Positions 17,528 through 26,560 of a DNA stretch of 64,000 bases are shown one piece after another. The DNA is from JACMLC01 sp963817025 (GTDB taxonomy: Bacteria > Acidobacteriota > Blastocatellia > Pyrinomonadales > Pyrinomonadaceae), in NCBI GenBank assembly GCA_963817025.1, contig CAWFML010000003.1, positions 41,111 to 105,110 of the forward strand. Direction: 5' to 3'. A program made the position numbers and the translations under genes. Numbering within the stretch: the first letter of the stretch is position 1; each line of letters starts with the position of its first letter. The notes under the pieces were generated by a model, which was not told the DNA's origin, did no database searches, and saw only the letters and a program-made list of their open reading frames with translations.

Positions 17528-18700
17528 GTGACTGAAAGCGCAGACGCAGTGATTATCGGCGGCGGCGTCATAGGCTCAAGCGTGGCCTATCATCTGGCCC
17601 AAAGGGGCTGCACGAATATCATCATCGTCGAGCGCGCAGAGCAGCAAGGCGTGGGTTCGACGGGCCGCGCGACGGGCGGCGTCCGCGCGCAGTTTGCCAC
17701 GGACATCAACATCCGGATGTCGCTCTACTCGATAGATTTTCTCGCGCAGTTCGAGGCGGCGACGGGCCATCCTTCCGGCTACGAGCCGCGCGGCTATCTC
17801 TTTCTGGCAACGACAGCAGAACAACTTGCCGTGCTCAAAAAGAATCGTGCGCGCCAGCATGAGCTGGGCCTCAAGAATGTAGAACTCATCACGCCTGTCG
17901 AGATAGCGGCGTTGATACAGGGGCTGCGCGTGGATGATGTTGTTGGCGGAAGCTTCTGCCAGACGGACGGCTTTATCAATCCGCTGGCAGTGATGCGCGG
18001 GTTTACTGCGAGCGCGTGCGAGTTTGGCGCGAAAGTGTGGCTGGGGACGGAAGTGTTTGGCATTGAAGCAGACTCAAACGGCGTGGCCTGTGTGCAGACG
18101 ACGCGCGGCGCAATTGCTACACGCAAGGTTGTGTGCGCTGCAGGGGCATGGGCCGCACAGGTCGCGCGGCTGGCGAAGGTTGAGATACCCGTCAAACCTC
18201 TCAGACGGCAAATCGCCAGCGTGCGTGCGGCTAATATTCTGCCGGAAAGATTGCCGATGGTGATTGATATGTCCAACGGCTTTCACTTTCGCCCGGATGC
18301 AAAAGCCCCGCACACCAATCTCCTGCTCGCGTGGCCCGACCCGGACGAGACTTACGGATTCAAGTCTGAATATGACCCGGAGTTCACTGCAAAAATTCTC
18401 ACGCGCGCGCGCCATCGAGTGCCGTCATGGTCAAATCTCGAAGTGGATAGTAAACGCTGCCGCGCAGGGTTGTATGAGATGACACCGGATCATCACGCCA
18501 TCATCGGCGAAGCGCCGGGTGCCTCCGGTCTCTTTTTGGTCAACGGATTCAGCGGTCACGGCGTGATGCATTCGCCTGCCGCAGGACGCATGACTGCGGA
18601 AATGATGCTTGATGGAAGCTCGCAGTTTCTGGACGCGACGCCGCTCGGAGTCGAGAGATTCGCAGAGAATAGGTTGATTCATGAGTCTTCTTTGATTTAA
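17528..18700 (+). CDS. FAD-dependent oxidoreductase of the D-amino-acid/sarcosine oxidase family
   Basis: GTG 17528 follows AAGGAG. The 390-residue protein opens with the dinucleotide-binding motif IIGGGVIGSSVAYHLAQRG (about 9-27), then an acidic residue (VERAEQ) for the ribose and GSTGRATGGVRAQFATD, typical of the DAO superfamily. The C-terminal FAD contact is GLFLVNGFSGHGVMHSPAAGR. It probably oxidises a secondary or N-methyl amine; the substrate is not determined. It appears to be a single-gene unit, with the arm of a family C palindrome starting at its stop codon. Confidence 0.88.
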   Translation: MTESADAVIIGGGVIGSSVAYHLAQRGCTNIIIVERAEQQGVGSTGRATGGVRAQFATDINIRMSLYSIDFLAQFEAATGHPSGYEPRGYLFLATTAEQLAVLKKNRARQHELGLKNVELITPVEIAALIQGLRVDDVVGGSFCQTDGFINPLAVMRGFTASACEFGAKVWLGTEVFGIEADSNGVACVQTTRGAIATRKVVCAAGAWAAQVARLAKVEIPVKPLRRQIASVRAANILPERLPMVIDMSNGFHFRPDAKAPHTNLLLAWPDPDETYGFKSEYDPEFTAKILTRARHRVPSWSNLEVDSKRCRAGLYEMTPDHHAIIGEAPGASGLFLVNGFSGHGVMHSPAAGRMTAEMMLDGSSQFLDATPLGVERFAENRLIHESSLI

Positions 18701-18827
18701 GAACGTCTCGCGCAAAGGCGCTGGTGGCGCAAAGAAGACAAGTCGCTAAGGAGTTGAGCTATGACTTTTCTTGAAAGCTTTCCTGGCGTCTTCCTTTGCG
18801 CCTTTGCGCCTTTGCGCGAGACGTTCT
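18700..18827. repeat. Palindrome, family C, long arms
   Basis: Arms 18700-18721 and 18806-18827 are exact 22-base reverse complements, and matching continues inward with a few changes for about 40 bases. It begins on the last base of the oxidoreductase stop codon, consistent with a terminator. Confidence 0.85.
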
Positions 18828-18993
18828 ACTCTTTGGTTAATGAACCCGCTGCGTCCGGCGTTTAAGGTACTGAAGCAAAGTCGGTGAACAAAAGCGCGCT
18901 ATTGCGCGTACCTCATTGTGTTCTGACTTAGCCTTCAACCCCTGACAGCTTTTACGACATCCACGTTATCGCCTGAAGAGGGAGACATATCAC

Positions 18994-21900
18994 ATGCGTA
19001 AGTTACTGCTCGCGTCCATGTTGCTGATGCTCTGTAGCATCGTATCTCAGGGCCAATCGTCTCAACCGCTTTTAATCTCGCGCCTGACAGTCAATCAAAC
19101 TCACATCGCATTCCAGTACGCGGGCGACATCTGGAGCGTCGAGCGTGGCGGCGGAGAGGCGTTGCGTTTGACGACAGACCCTGCCGAAGAGAGCTATCCC
19201 GTTTATTCGCCGGACGGCTCGCGGCTCGCTTTTTCCAGACAAATCGGCGGGGCGTGGAAGCTGTTTGTGATGCCCGCTGCGGGCGGCGAGGCAAAGCAGT
19301 TGACCTATATTCCCGAAGACGATCTGGCGATGGGATGGACGCCTGACGGCAAGAGCATTCTCTTTCAATCTCACCGCGAAGAGGAAAATGTTTTTCGTCT
19401 CTACACGATAGCGACGGACGGCGTGCTGCCCGCTGCGCTTCCACTGCCGCAGGCTTTCGCAGGCTCGTATTCGAGCGACGGCACGCGCATCGCCTATACG
19501 CCCTTGACCTCGTTCGGCGACTGGCGTTTCTATCGCGGCGGGATGGAATCGCCCATTTGGATTGCCTCTCTCAAAGACGGCGCGCTCGAAAAGCTGCCGC
19601 ACGGCGATTACAACGACCGCAATCCGATGTGGATCGAAAACAGGATTTACTTTCTCTCAGACCGCACGGGGACTTTCAATCTTTTCGTTTACGATGCGGC
19701 CAATAAGCAGACGAAACAGTTGACTAATTATGAACGGCACGGGGTGCGCGCGGCTTCGGGTGGCGCGGGCGCGATTGTCTTCGTGCAGGGCGGGCGCATA
19801 CATCTCTTCGATCTCAAAAATAATCAGGAGCGCATGATCGAGGCGCGCGTCAACGCCGAAAGTCCAGAGCTGAAACAGCGCACGGTCAACGTCTCGCGCA
19901 GTATTGATTGGGCCACGATGACGAGCAACGGCGAACGTCTGATCTATAACGCGCGCGGCGAAGTCCTGTGGATGAACCCGAAAAACGGCGACACGGAAAA
20001 TCTGACCAAGACATCCGGCGCAGCCGAAAGGTATCCCACTCTCTCGCCGGATGATAAATGGCTCGCATACTTTTCGGATGAATCGGGCGAGTATCAACTG
20101 CATGTCCGCGCAGCGAATGGCGAAGGACAGGTTAAGAAGATTGCTATTGAACAAAAGCCTTCTTTCTATAGAGAGCTGTACTGGTCGCCGGATTCAAAGA
20201 AAGTGGTCTTTGCGGACAAGCGGCTCGCGCTCTGGTATGCGGATGTCGAGCGCGGCATGGTCAAGCGTGTGGACACTTCGCAATATTCTTATCAGGAAGA
20301 ATGGCATCCGAAATGGTCGCCGGACAGTCGCTGGCTCGTCTATTCCAGACAGCTTCACAACCGCGTCCGCACAGTTTTTCTTTATGAAGTGGAAGCTGGC
20401 AAAACTCGTCAAGTGACGGATGGGCGCACGGATGCGCGCATGCCCGTCTTTGATGCGAGCGGCAAATATCTCTATTTCGTGTCCAGCCCCAACGCCGGGA
20501 CGAGCGAATTTGGCTGGGGCGTTTTGAACGGCGAGCTTGCGCGTGCGCTCGTGACGCGAAAGGTCTATGCGTTGGTCTTGCAGAACAGCGCGCCGTCGCC
20601 GCTCCTGCCCAACGGGCAGCCGAATCCTGAGGTGAAGCTTGATGAAAAAGAAGCATCAGTGCGGGTGGACTTTGAGAATCTGGGCCAGAGAGTAATTGAA
20701 CTGCCGCTCGCCGCGCGCGACTACGCGGAGTTGATTGCGGACAGGCCGGGACTCATTTACATGACCGTCGCAGAGTGGCCCAAGTCTCCCGCTCCCGGCT
20801 CATTTCCGACGCTGGCGATGTACAGGTATGACCTGTCGAAGCCGCCAAAGTTTGAGAAGATGCTGGAAGAGATTGATGCCTACGAGTTGTCGCGCGACGG
20901 CAAGCGGCTGTTGTATCTCAAAGGCCGCGATTGGTTTTTGGCCGCTACGGACGAGCCGCCGAAGCCGGACGAAGGCAAGCTCGATTTGAAAAAGCTCGAA
21001 GTGAGTGTCGAGCCGCGCGTAGAATGGCAGCAGATGTACCGCGAAGCATGGCGCATCATGCGCGACTGGTTCTATGACCCGAATTATCACGGGCAGAATC
21101 TGGCCCAGCTCGAAAAAGATTACGCAGCTTATTTGCCGGGCGTCGTGCGGCGCAGCGATTTCAACAACCTGATGCGGCAGATGCTGGGCCACATCTCCGT
21201 CAGCCATCTTGGCGTCGGCGGCGGCGACACTCCGCCGCCAGCAGGCGGGCCGAGCCGCATCGGCCTGCTCGGCGCGGATTATGAAATTTCAGAGGGCCAC
21301 TATCGCTTTAAGAAAATCTATCGCTCGTTCTCTTATAATTCTCCGAGCAGCGCGACCACTGCGCCGCTTGACCGTCCCGGCATAAACGTGCGCGAAGGCG
21401 AATACCTGCTCGCGGTGGACGGGCAGCAGATTGACGCGTCGAAAAATATCTACACCTACTTTGACGGCAAAGTCTCAAAGCCGGTCAAGATTACTGTCGG
21501 GCCGACCGCGAATGGAGACAGCGCGCGGACTTTGACTGTCTTTCCGGCAAACGGCGAGAACGTCCTGCGCCGCGTCAACTGGGCCGAGCGCAATCGTCGC
21601 CGCGTAGAAGAATTATCCGGCGGCAAGCTCGGATATATTTACGTCGAAAACTACGGTCAGGGCATTATGGATTTTATACGCGGGCTGACCGGCTACAGCG
21701 ACAAGCAGGGCGTCATCATAGACCAGCGTTACAACGGCGGCGGCATCACGCCCGATTACCTCATCGAATGGCTCCAGCGCAAGCCGATTTACTATTACAG
21801 GTTTCGTGAAGGCGATGACATAGCCACTCCGGTCAATCCCGGCCCCGCGACGAAAGTGCTCTTGATTAACGAGCACAACGGCTCTGCCGCCGAAACTTTC

Positions 21901-22227
21901 GCCTTCATGTACAAGCTCGGCAAGGTTGGACCAATCGTCGGCGGGCGAACTTACGGCGCGGGCATCGGCCCGTATGTTTTCACGCCGCGCCTGATTGACG
22001 GAGGCCGCATCCAACTGCCCAACCGCGCCGCCTACGACCCCGGCGGGCTTTCATGGGGCATTGAGAACGCTGGCGTCAAACCGGATTTTCCAGTGGAGGT
22101 CACGCCGCGCGATTGGATTGCGGGCCGCGACCCGCAGCTTGAAAAGGCAGTACAGGTGGCCCTGGAAGAGATGAAGCGGAATCCGCCTGTGCTCCCCAAG
22201 AGGCCAAAGTATCCGATTCATAGATAA
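18994..22227 (+). CDS. Tricorn protease homologue (peptidase S41), exported
   Basis: The 1077-residue protein starts at ATG 18994 after GAGGGAG, with a signal peptide ending near SQGQ. Order: a WD40/TolB-like beta-propeller (repeats such as YPVYSPDGSRLAFS and YPTLSPDDKWLAYFS), a second propeller region, a helical cap, a PDZ domain (about 755-850, REGEYLLAVDGQQ), and the S41 catalytic core. The catalytic residues align with archaeal tricorn: Ser737-His738 (SVSHLG), nucleophile Ser964 (NGSAAETF) and Glu1024 (WGIENAG). It should degrade peptides; unlike archaeal tricorn it is predicted periplasmic. Confidence 0.93.
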   Translation: MRKLLLASMLLMLCSIVSQGQSSQPLLISRLTVNQTHIAFQYAGDIWSVERGGGEALRLTTDPAEESYPVYSPDGSRLAFSRQIGGAWKLFVMPAAGGEAKQLTYIPEDDLAMGWTPDGKSILFQSHREEENVFRLYTIATDGVLPAALPLPQAFAGSYSSDGTRIAYTPLTSFGDWRFYRGGMESPIWIASLKDGALEKLPHGDYNDRNPMWIENRIYFLSDRTGTFNLFVYDAANKQTKQLTNYERHGVRAASGGAGAIVFVQGGRIHLFDLKNNQERMIEARVNAESPELKQRTVNVSRSIDWATMTSNGERLIYNARGEVLWMNPKNGDTENLTKTSGAAERYPTLSPDDKWLAYFSDESGEYQLHVRAANGEGQVKKIAIEQKPSFYRELYWSPDSKKVVFADKRLALWYADVERGMVKRVDTSQYSYQEEWHPKWSPDSRWLVYSRQLHNRVRTVFLYEVEAGKTRQVTDGRTDARMPVFDASGKYLYFVSSPNAGTSEFGWGVLNGELARALVTRKVYALVLQNSAPSPLLPNGQPNPEVKLDEKEASVRVDFENLGQRVIELPLAARDYAELIADRPGLIYMTVAEWPKSPAPGSFPTLAMYRYDLSKPPKFEKMLEEIDAYELSRDGKRLLYLKGRDWFLAATDEPPKPDEGKLDLKKLEVSVEPRVEWQQMYREAWRIMRDWFYDPNYHGQNLAQLEKDYAAYLPGVVRRSDFNNLMRQMLGHISVSHLGVGGGDTPPPAGGPSRIGLLGADYEISEGHYRFKKIYRSFSYNSPSSATTAPLDRPGINVREGEYLLAVDGQQIDASKNIYTYFDGKVSKPVKITVGPTANGDSARTLTVFPANGENVLRRVNWAERNRRRVEELSGGKLGYIYVENYGQGIMDFIRGLTGYSDKQGVIIDQRYNGGGITPDYLIEWLQRKPIYYYRFREGDDIATPVNPGPATKVLLINEHNGSAAETFAFMYKLGKVGPIVGGRTYGAGIGPYVFTPRLIDGGRIQLPNRAAYDPGGLSWGIENAGVKPDFPVEVTPRDWIAGRDPQLEKAVQVALEEMKRNPPVLPKRPKYPIHR

Positions 22228-22237
22228 GGCAAAAGTA

Positions 22238-22301
22238 AAAAGGTAAAAGGCAAAAGTCAGAAGAGCATCCCTCGCATCTTCACTTTTGCCTTTTACCTTT
22301 T
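22238..22301. repeat. Palindrome, family A
   Basis: The 20-base word at 22238-22257 faces its exact reverse complement at 22282-22301; flanks continue the match imperfectly. It is placed just after the tricorn-type gene as a likely terminator. A half-copy of the family C word follows at about 22315. Confidence 0.85.
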
Positions 22302-22415
22302 GCCTTTTTACTTTCTCTGCGCCTTTGCGTGAATATCTTTCTTCATCACTCAAGATGCAAATGACGACTCATCAACTTCACAAATTTGAGCTATCATTAA
22401 ATCTCTGGTGAAGCG

Positions 22416-22829
22416 ATGGGATTACGTTGTCCGAAATGTGGAAGCTCGCGTGTGCGGCGTGGCTATGAGACGCCAGCCCTGCCGCTGCGTATGGTGGGCG
22501 TTCAGAGCCTGTTATGCGATAGCTGTAACCTGTGTTTCAGAGGCTTTGCGATTCCGGGCACTGTGCCCACGCATTCAAAACGCAAATATCGAAGAGAGCT
22601 TTCGCCTGAGCAGGCGCTGTCCGAGCGTGCGGCAGAAGAAGCAGCAGAGATGTATCATGCGCAGTCGCATGATGAGAGCGTAAAACCGTCCGAGCCGTTC
22701 TCGTTCGCATGGTATTACGTGAAGCTGCTGTTCAAAGTCCTGCTCGGACTGCACCAGACGAAGCACTCGCTCGGTCTCAAATACCGCTGGCGACACTGGC
22801 AACACTTGCGGCGCAACAAACATCGCTGA
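22416..22829 (+). CDS. Small zinc-ribbon protein of unknown function
   Basis: 137 residues. The N-terminus has two CxxC pairs (CPKC at 5-8; CDSC at about 35-38) that should form a zinc ribbon, followed by a charged middle (LSPEQALSERAAEEAAEMY) and a hydrophobic stretch (WYYVKLLFKVLLGL) that could touch the membrane. The C-terminus is very basic (KYRWRHWQHLRRNKHR). No family recognised. Confidence 0.65.
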   Translation: MGLRCPKCGSSRVRRGYETPALPLRMVGVQSLLCDSCNLCFRGFAIPGTVPTHSKRKYRRELSPEQALSERAAEEAAEMYHAQSHDESVKPSEPFSFAWYYVKLLFKVLLGLHQTKHSLGLKYRWRHWQHLRRNKHR

Positions 22830-22972
22830 AGATTTTTTTGCAAAGACAAAAACAGGCTCTCCGGTTCGCGTCGGGGGAAATTGCTTGCGAGTTGGAGAGC
22901 CTGTCTTAGCGGCTATGCCGCACGCGCATGGCGCGATATGGCTGGCACAGCCTTCTCAAAGGTGTTTGACGA

Positions 22973-23185
22973 TTAAGAGGCGCGCACTGGATGATCTTTC
23001 GCGTAACTGTAAGCGCACCACGCGGAGACGAGGTGGCAAATCCAGCCTAAAGTGCCGCCCGTCCCGATCCAGAAACCCGGTGTAAAAAGCAGCCATAGGA
23101 TGCCTGCCAGAATCCTGCCGTTATAAAACTGCCCGATGCCGGGAATAAGTAAACTCAAGATACCTGCCGTGAATGGATCGCGCAT
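22973..23185 (-). CDS. Small TM2-like membrane protein
   Basis: 70 residues with two membrane helices: ILSLLIPGIGQFYNGRI and ILWLLFTPGFWIGTG, then CHLVSAWCAYSYAKDHP. The pattern 'LS.L.PG.GQFY.G....GI.WL' is that of TM2-domain and related small membrane proteins common in bacteria. Function unknown. Confidence 0.7.
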   Translation of the reverse strand: MRDPFTAGILSLLIPGIGQFYNGRILAGILWLLFTPGFWIGTGGTLGWICHLVSAWCAYSYAKDHPVRAS

Positions 23186-23253
23186 CTGCTGAAAACCTCC
23201 ACGTCACTATACGCAGGAGCACGCGCGTTGGTTCAGGAAAAGAGGAAGGAACA

Positions 23254-23420
23254 GGCCACGGATGAACGCGGATAGACTCGGATAAGATTAAAGACGGATT
23301 AACCACAAAGGCACAAAGACACTAAGAAACTGATTCCTCTCTCTTAGTGTCTTTGTGCCTTTGTGGTGAAAGCAGCTTTCTTTTGATTTTATCCGAGTCC
23401 ATCCGCGTTCATCCGTGGCC
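23254..23420. repeat. Nested double palindrome
   Basis: An outer inverted repeat (23254-23273 with 23401-23420, exact over 20 bases and extending to 32 with one mismatch) encloses an inner one (23302-23327 with 23342-23367, 26 bases exact). The inner word ACAAAGGCACAAAGACACTA is a cousin of family C; the outer one is a separate word (CCACGGATGAACGCGGAT). It ends 6 bases before the stop of dnaX. Confidence 0.9.
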
Positions 23421-23425
23421 TATTT

Positions 23426-25402
23426 TTATTCGGGCTTCTGACTTCTTGAGGCTGAATCCTGTTCTACTCTTCTGACATCAACGATCTCTCCATGAAAAGT
23501 TTGCAGGACTTGTTGGACTGCCGGATGTTGTTCGGCATATTCGCGGAGTTGCTGTTTGTCGCGGCGCGCTTCCTCTTCTTTGGAAGAAGGGCCGTCATCA
23601 TTACCTGTTGCGCCGCGTTCTGTGATGCTGATGCGGACGCCTATGTCGTGGCCCAGAAGTTCGCGGCAAACTTCGCGCAGGAATTTCATGCTCTCAGGCT
23701 TAGCCAGAGTATCGCGCAGGTGTTTGGCTTCAGGCGCGAACTCCACGCACAGCTCATTGCTTTCGATAACGGCCTTGTGTGCGGCGTTGAGCGCGGTCGC
23801 CAGAAACATGCGCCGTCGCTTTTCGAGTTCGGCCTTGATCTTCTCGATGATCGAGCCTGAAGCGGCTGCAACAGGAGCTTGAGCGTGCGATTCGACCTGT
23901 GCGGGTGTTGATTGAGGAGTTGAGAGCGGCATTGGCGCGCTCTCATCCGCAGGCTGCGTGCTGGCCGGTGGAACCAGACTCAGAACTGTTGAAGAAGCGT
24001 TTGAGCGCGAGCCGCCGACGCCTCCGAACGGAGCTTCATCGGCAGCCATGCTCGCTTGCGTTGAGGCATCCGCATTTCCATTAGCTTTGCCTTCATCATC
24101 CGTGCGCGGAGCGGCAGCAGCGCCAGAAAGCTTTGATGATTTGCTGCCGGATTTGACGGGACTGCCGCCGCTGCCGCCGGTCGCAGTCGCAGCCGTCGGC
24201 GGCGTGCGACCCTGCGCGAGAGCTTTGCCCGTCCGCAGAGATTCTTCGAGCGCGTCGAGGCGTTCGATGAGTTGGCCGAGCGGCGCGAGCCTGCGCATTT
24301 CTATCAGCTTCACGAGTCCGACTTCGAGTTGATAGCGCGGATGAGCGGCTGTGCGCAGGCTGTTCTCGGTGTCTGACAGCGAATGAAAAAAGCGTATCAG
24401 GTCTGATTCGGAAAAGGCTGCGGACTGCTGCACGAGTTCCCTGCGGTCTGTGCCGGAAGATTCCAGAAATCCAGCCATCTCGCCGGAAACTTTGACGACC
24501 AGCAGATCGCGCAGGTGTGCCAGCAGGTCGCGGCAGAAATTTCTGAGGTCATGCCCGCGCATCACCAGGTCATCCACGACGGCGAGAGCCGCCGCAGGCT
24601 TTGCGTCACCGATGCCATGCATCACGCGCGCGAGCATCTCTGCGCCAGCGATGCCGAGCGCAGCCTCCACATCATCGGCCTTAATCTCAGGGCCGGAGAA
24701 GCTGATGACCTGATCGAAAGCGCTTTGCGCGTCGCGCATCGAGCCTTCACCCGCACGCGCTATCTCGCGCAGCGCGTCATCCGAGATTTTTATCTGCTCC
24801 GCGTCTGCGATGAGGCGTAAGCGCTCCGCGATTTTAGCGGTTGCGATAGTGCGAAACTCAAACTGCTGGCAACGCGAGAGAATCGTGTCGGGCAGTTTGT
24901 GGCTCTCGGTTGTCGCCATGATAAAGACGACACGCGACGGCGGCTCTTCCAGCGTTTTCAACAGCGCGTTGAAAGCATTGGTCGAGAGCATGTGGACTTC
25001 GTCGATGATGAAAACTTTGTAGCGGTCTCGCGCCGGGGAGATGGCGACGCTGCCGATAATCGCCTCGCGCACGTTGTCCACGCCTGTGTTCGAGGCCGCA
25101 TCAATCTCCTGCACGTCAATCGAGCGACCTTCGGCAATCTCCTTGCATGAAGCGCAGGCAGTCGGGTCGCTGACAGCGCAGGGCGTGGGTGTCGGCTGCT
25201 GGAATTTGTGGCAGTTGAGCGCTTTGGCTAAGAGGCGCGCGGTCGTGGTCTTGCCGACGCCCCGCGCGCCTGAGAAAAGATATGCGTGATGCAGCCGCTC
25301 ATGCTCGACGGCATTACGCAATGTGCGCGTGATGTGTTCCTGCCCTGTGACTTCCTCAAAGGACTGTGGACGCCATTTGCGTGCGATGACTTGATAAGAC
25401 AT
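23426..25402 (-). CDS. dnaX: DNA polymerase III subunit gamma/tau
   Basis: I start at ATG 25402 (MSYQVIARKWRPQSFEEVTGQ), the conserved DnaX N-terminus; the 23 upstream in-frame codons lie in a palindrome. The 658-residue protein has Walker A GARGVGKTT, the four zinc-binding cysteines (C-x-n-C-x2-C region TPCAVSDPTACASC), Walker B IIDEVHML, sensor 1 ATTESHKLPDTILSRC and the gamma/tau domain III. A long Pro/Ala/Ser linker precedes the C-terminal tau-like domain. It loads the sliding clamp and links polymerase with helicase. The small SRP RNA gene lies just upstream, a frequent neighbour. Confidence 0.96.
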   Translation of the reverse strand: MSYQVIARKWRPQSFEEVTGQEHITRTLRNAVEHERLHHAYLFSGARGVGKTTTARLLAKALNCHKFQQPTPTPCAVSDPTACASCKEIAEGRSIDVQEIDAASNTGVDNVREAIIGSVAISPARDRYKVFIIDEVHMLSTNAFNALLKTLEEPPSRVVFIMATTESHKLPDTILSRCQQFEFRTIATAKIAERLRLIADAEQIKISDDALREIARAGEGSMRDAQSAFDQVISFSGPEIKADDVEAALGIAGAEMLARVMHGIGDAKPAAALAVVDDLVMRGHDLRNFCRDLLAHLRDLLVVKVSGEMAGFLESSGTDRRELVQQSAAFSESDLIRFFHSLSDTENSLRTAAHPRYQLEVGLVKLIEMRRLAPLGQLIERLDALEESLRTGKALAQGRTPPTAATATGGSGGSPVKSGSKSSKLSGAAAAPRTDDEGKANGNADASTQASMAADEAPFGGVGGSRSNASSTVLSLVPPASTQPADESAPMPLSTPQSTPAQVESHAQAPVAAASGSIIEKIKAELEKRRRMFLATALNAAHKAVIESNELCVEFAPEAKHLRDTLAKPESMKFLREVCRELLGHDIGVRISITERGATGNDDGPSSKEEEARRDKQQLREYAEQHPAVQQVLQTFHGEIVDVRRVEQDSASRSQKPE

Positions 25403-25418
25403 AAAAAAAGCAAGGATG

Positions 25419-25518
25419 AAGGATGAAGGCGGAAGGATGAAAGAAATGCTCTTCAAAGATGAACGCTTCATGTTTGAAGAGCATGCTTTTCATCCTTCAT
25501 CCTTCCGCCTTCATCCTT
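25419..25518. repeat. Palindrome, family B
   Basis: Arms 25419-25441 and 25496-25518 are exact 23-base reverse complements, extended inward by GCTCTTCAAA/TTTGAAGAGC. It lies between the SRP RNA gene and dnaX, both leftward, where it may end the SRP RNA transcript. Confidence 0.88.
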
Positions 25519-25535
25519 GCTCTGGAAGTGGGCCA

Positions 25536-25635
25536 GACTCCGGACTTACCCGCAACACACACCGCCGTTGCTACCGTTGCTCCGTTCCCGGCCTGGCGGG
25601 GTTCACAAGGCAAGCGTTGTGCGGAGCCCGAAGTC
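25536..25635 (-). ncRNA. ffs: Signal recognition particle RNA, small bacterial type
   Basis: Read on the minus strand, the ends pair (GACTTCGG near the 5' end with CCGGAGTC near the 3' end) and the apical part carries the SRP domain IV signature: CCAGGCCGGGAACGGAGCA, that is a GGAA tetraloop closed by CCG/CGG followed by the AGCA of the asymmetric loop that binds Ffh. Length about 100 nt fits the 4.5S-type RNA. It is placed just before dnaX on the same strand, as in many bacteria. End positions are estimated from the stem pairing. Confidence 0.88.
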
Positions 25636-25645
25636 TGATAAATTG

Positions 25646-26164
25646 TCAAATCTCTGTCTTGCGATGCGCGAATAATCTGAGCAGACCGTTAATGCCCAGA
25701 TGCACCAACGCATACACGATAATCGCAATCACAATCGGCCATGCCAGCGTGTTCCCGCTCTCGGTCGTCGGACTCGCTACGATGCCTTTAAACGGCGCAT
25801 AGAGCGGGTCGGTCAGAGCGTAGATAAACTGTACGAAGCCTGCGCTCCGGCGCGCGGCCAAGAGGGCCAGAACGAGCCGGATAAAGAGCAACCCGTAGAT
25901 GATGAAGAAGATATAATCAATGACCTGCGAGATGCGCGCCAGCGTCCGCGAACGCTCGACCTCGCGCTCTGTCTCGACGACTTCATCAATCGCTTTGCTG
26001 CGAAACTCGCCCGCGATGTTCTCCATCTGCGCGGCTTCCGTGCGCGTCGTGCGGTCTGCGCGGGCAGCAATCTCGGCGTTCACCTCTGCATCAATCTCCG
26101 ACTTGACCGCGTCATGTTGCAACTCGCGTCGCGCTTCATCCGCCGCCAGCTTGTTATCTTCCAT
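25646..26164 (-). CDS. YggT-like membrane protein with N-terminal coiled coil
   Basis: I use ATG 26164 (MEDNKLAAD), with GGAAGG just upstream; a TTG 7 codons earlier is possible. The 172-residue protein has a charged, helical N-terminal half of about 85 residues (many E, R, A) and then two membrane segments with the YggT pattern: IDYIFFIIYGLLFIRLVLALL, YALTDPLYAPFKGI, and the last helix IVIAIIVYALVHLGI. YggT-like proteins are linked to osmotic stress and cell division in some bacteria, but the function here is unknown. Confidence 0.82.
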   Translation of the reverse strand: MEDNKLAADEARRELQHDAVKSEIDAEVNAEIAARADRTTRTEAAQMENIAGEFRSKAIDEVVETEREVERSRTLARISQVIDYIFFIIYGLLFIRLVLALLAARRSAGFVQFIYALTDPLYAPFKGIVASPTTESGNTLAWPIVIAIIVYALVHLGINGLLRLFAHRKTEI

Positions 26165-26242
26165 CGCGTCCTTCCAATCTTCCAAAGAGCTTTAATCTTG
26201 AAAGACGACTCTAACGCTTTAGCGCGGAGAAGGCAAACACAC

Positions 26243-26314
26243 AAGTAAAGAGGTAAAAGTTAAGAAACCGCAAATCTCTGCTGTGCTTCACTTTTGCCTT
26301 TTACCTTTTTACTT
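26243..26314. repeat. Decayed palindrome, family A
   Basis: The left arm (26243-26258, AAGTAAAGAGGTAAAA) and right arm (26299-26314) match with one change; the inner part of the left arm lacks several bases present in the right (GGCAAAAGTG). It sits between tRNA-Ser and the YggT-like gene and looks like an older copy. Confidence 0.65.
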
Positions 26315-26322
26315 TTTCCTTG

Positions 26323-26416
<94 letters not shown>

Positions 26417-26420
26417 CGAT

Positions 26421-26490
26421 TGCGGAATGCGGATTTCGGATGGCGGATTGAAAAACCATTAAATCCGCCATCCGAAATCTACATTCCGCA
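26421..26490. repeat. Inverted repeat between two tRNA-Ser sequences
   Basis: Outer arms TGCGGAATG (26421-26429) and CATTCCGCA (26482-26490), inner arms 26432-26449 and 26462-26479 (18 bases exact, GATTTCGGATGGCGGATT). It separates the intact tRNA-Ser from the tRNA fragment. Confidence 0.85.
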
Positions 26491-26497
26491 GTTGATG

Positions 26498-26560
26498 TGG
26501 CGGAGAGGGTGGATTTGAACCCACGGTGGAGTTATCCCCACTTCGGTTTTCGAATCCGCT
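26498..26560 (-). pseudogene. tRNA-Ser(CGA)-like 3' fragment
   Basis: The 3' part matches a serine tRNA: an anticodon-loop-like TTCGAAA (would be CGA), a variable arm GTGG..CCAC, a T-arm and CCTCTCC-G-CCA. The T-stem has lost one C (CCAC instead of CCCAC), and beyond the anticodon region the sequence no longer forms a D-arm or a matching acceptor strand (GGATAGG and unrelated bases, with AGCGGAT repeated). It cannot be a working tRNA. A break at the anticodon loop is where tRNA-targeting integrases recombine. Confidence 0.75.
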
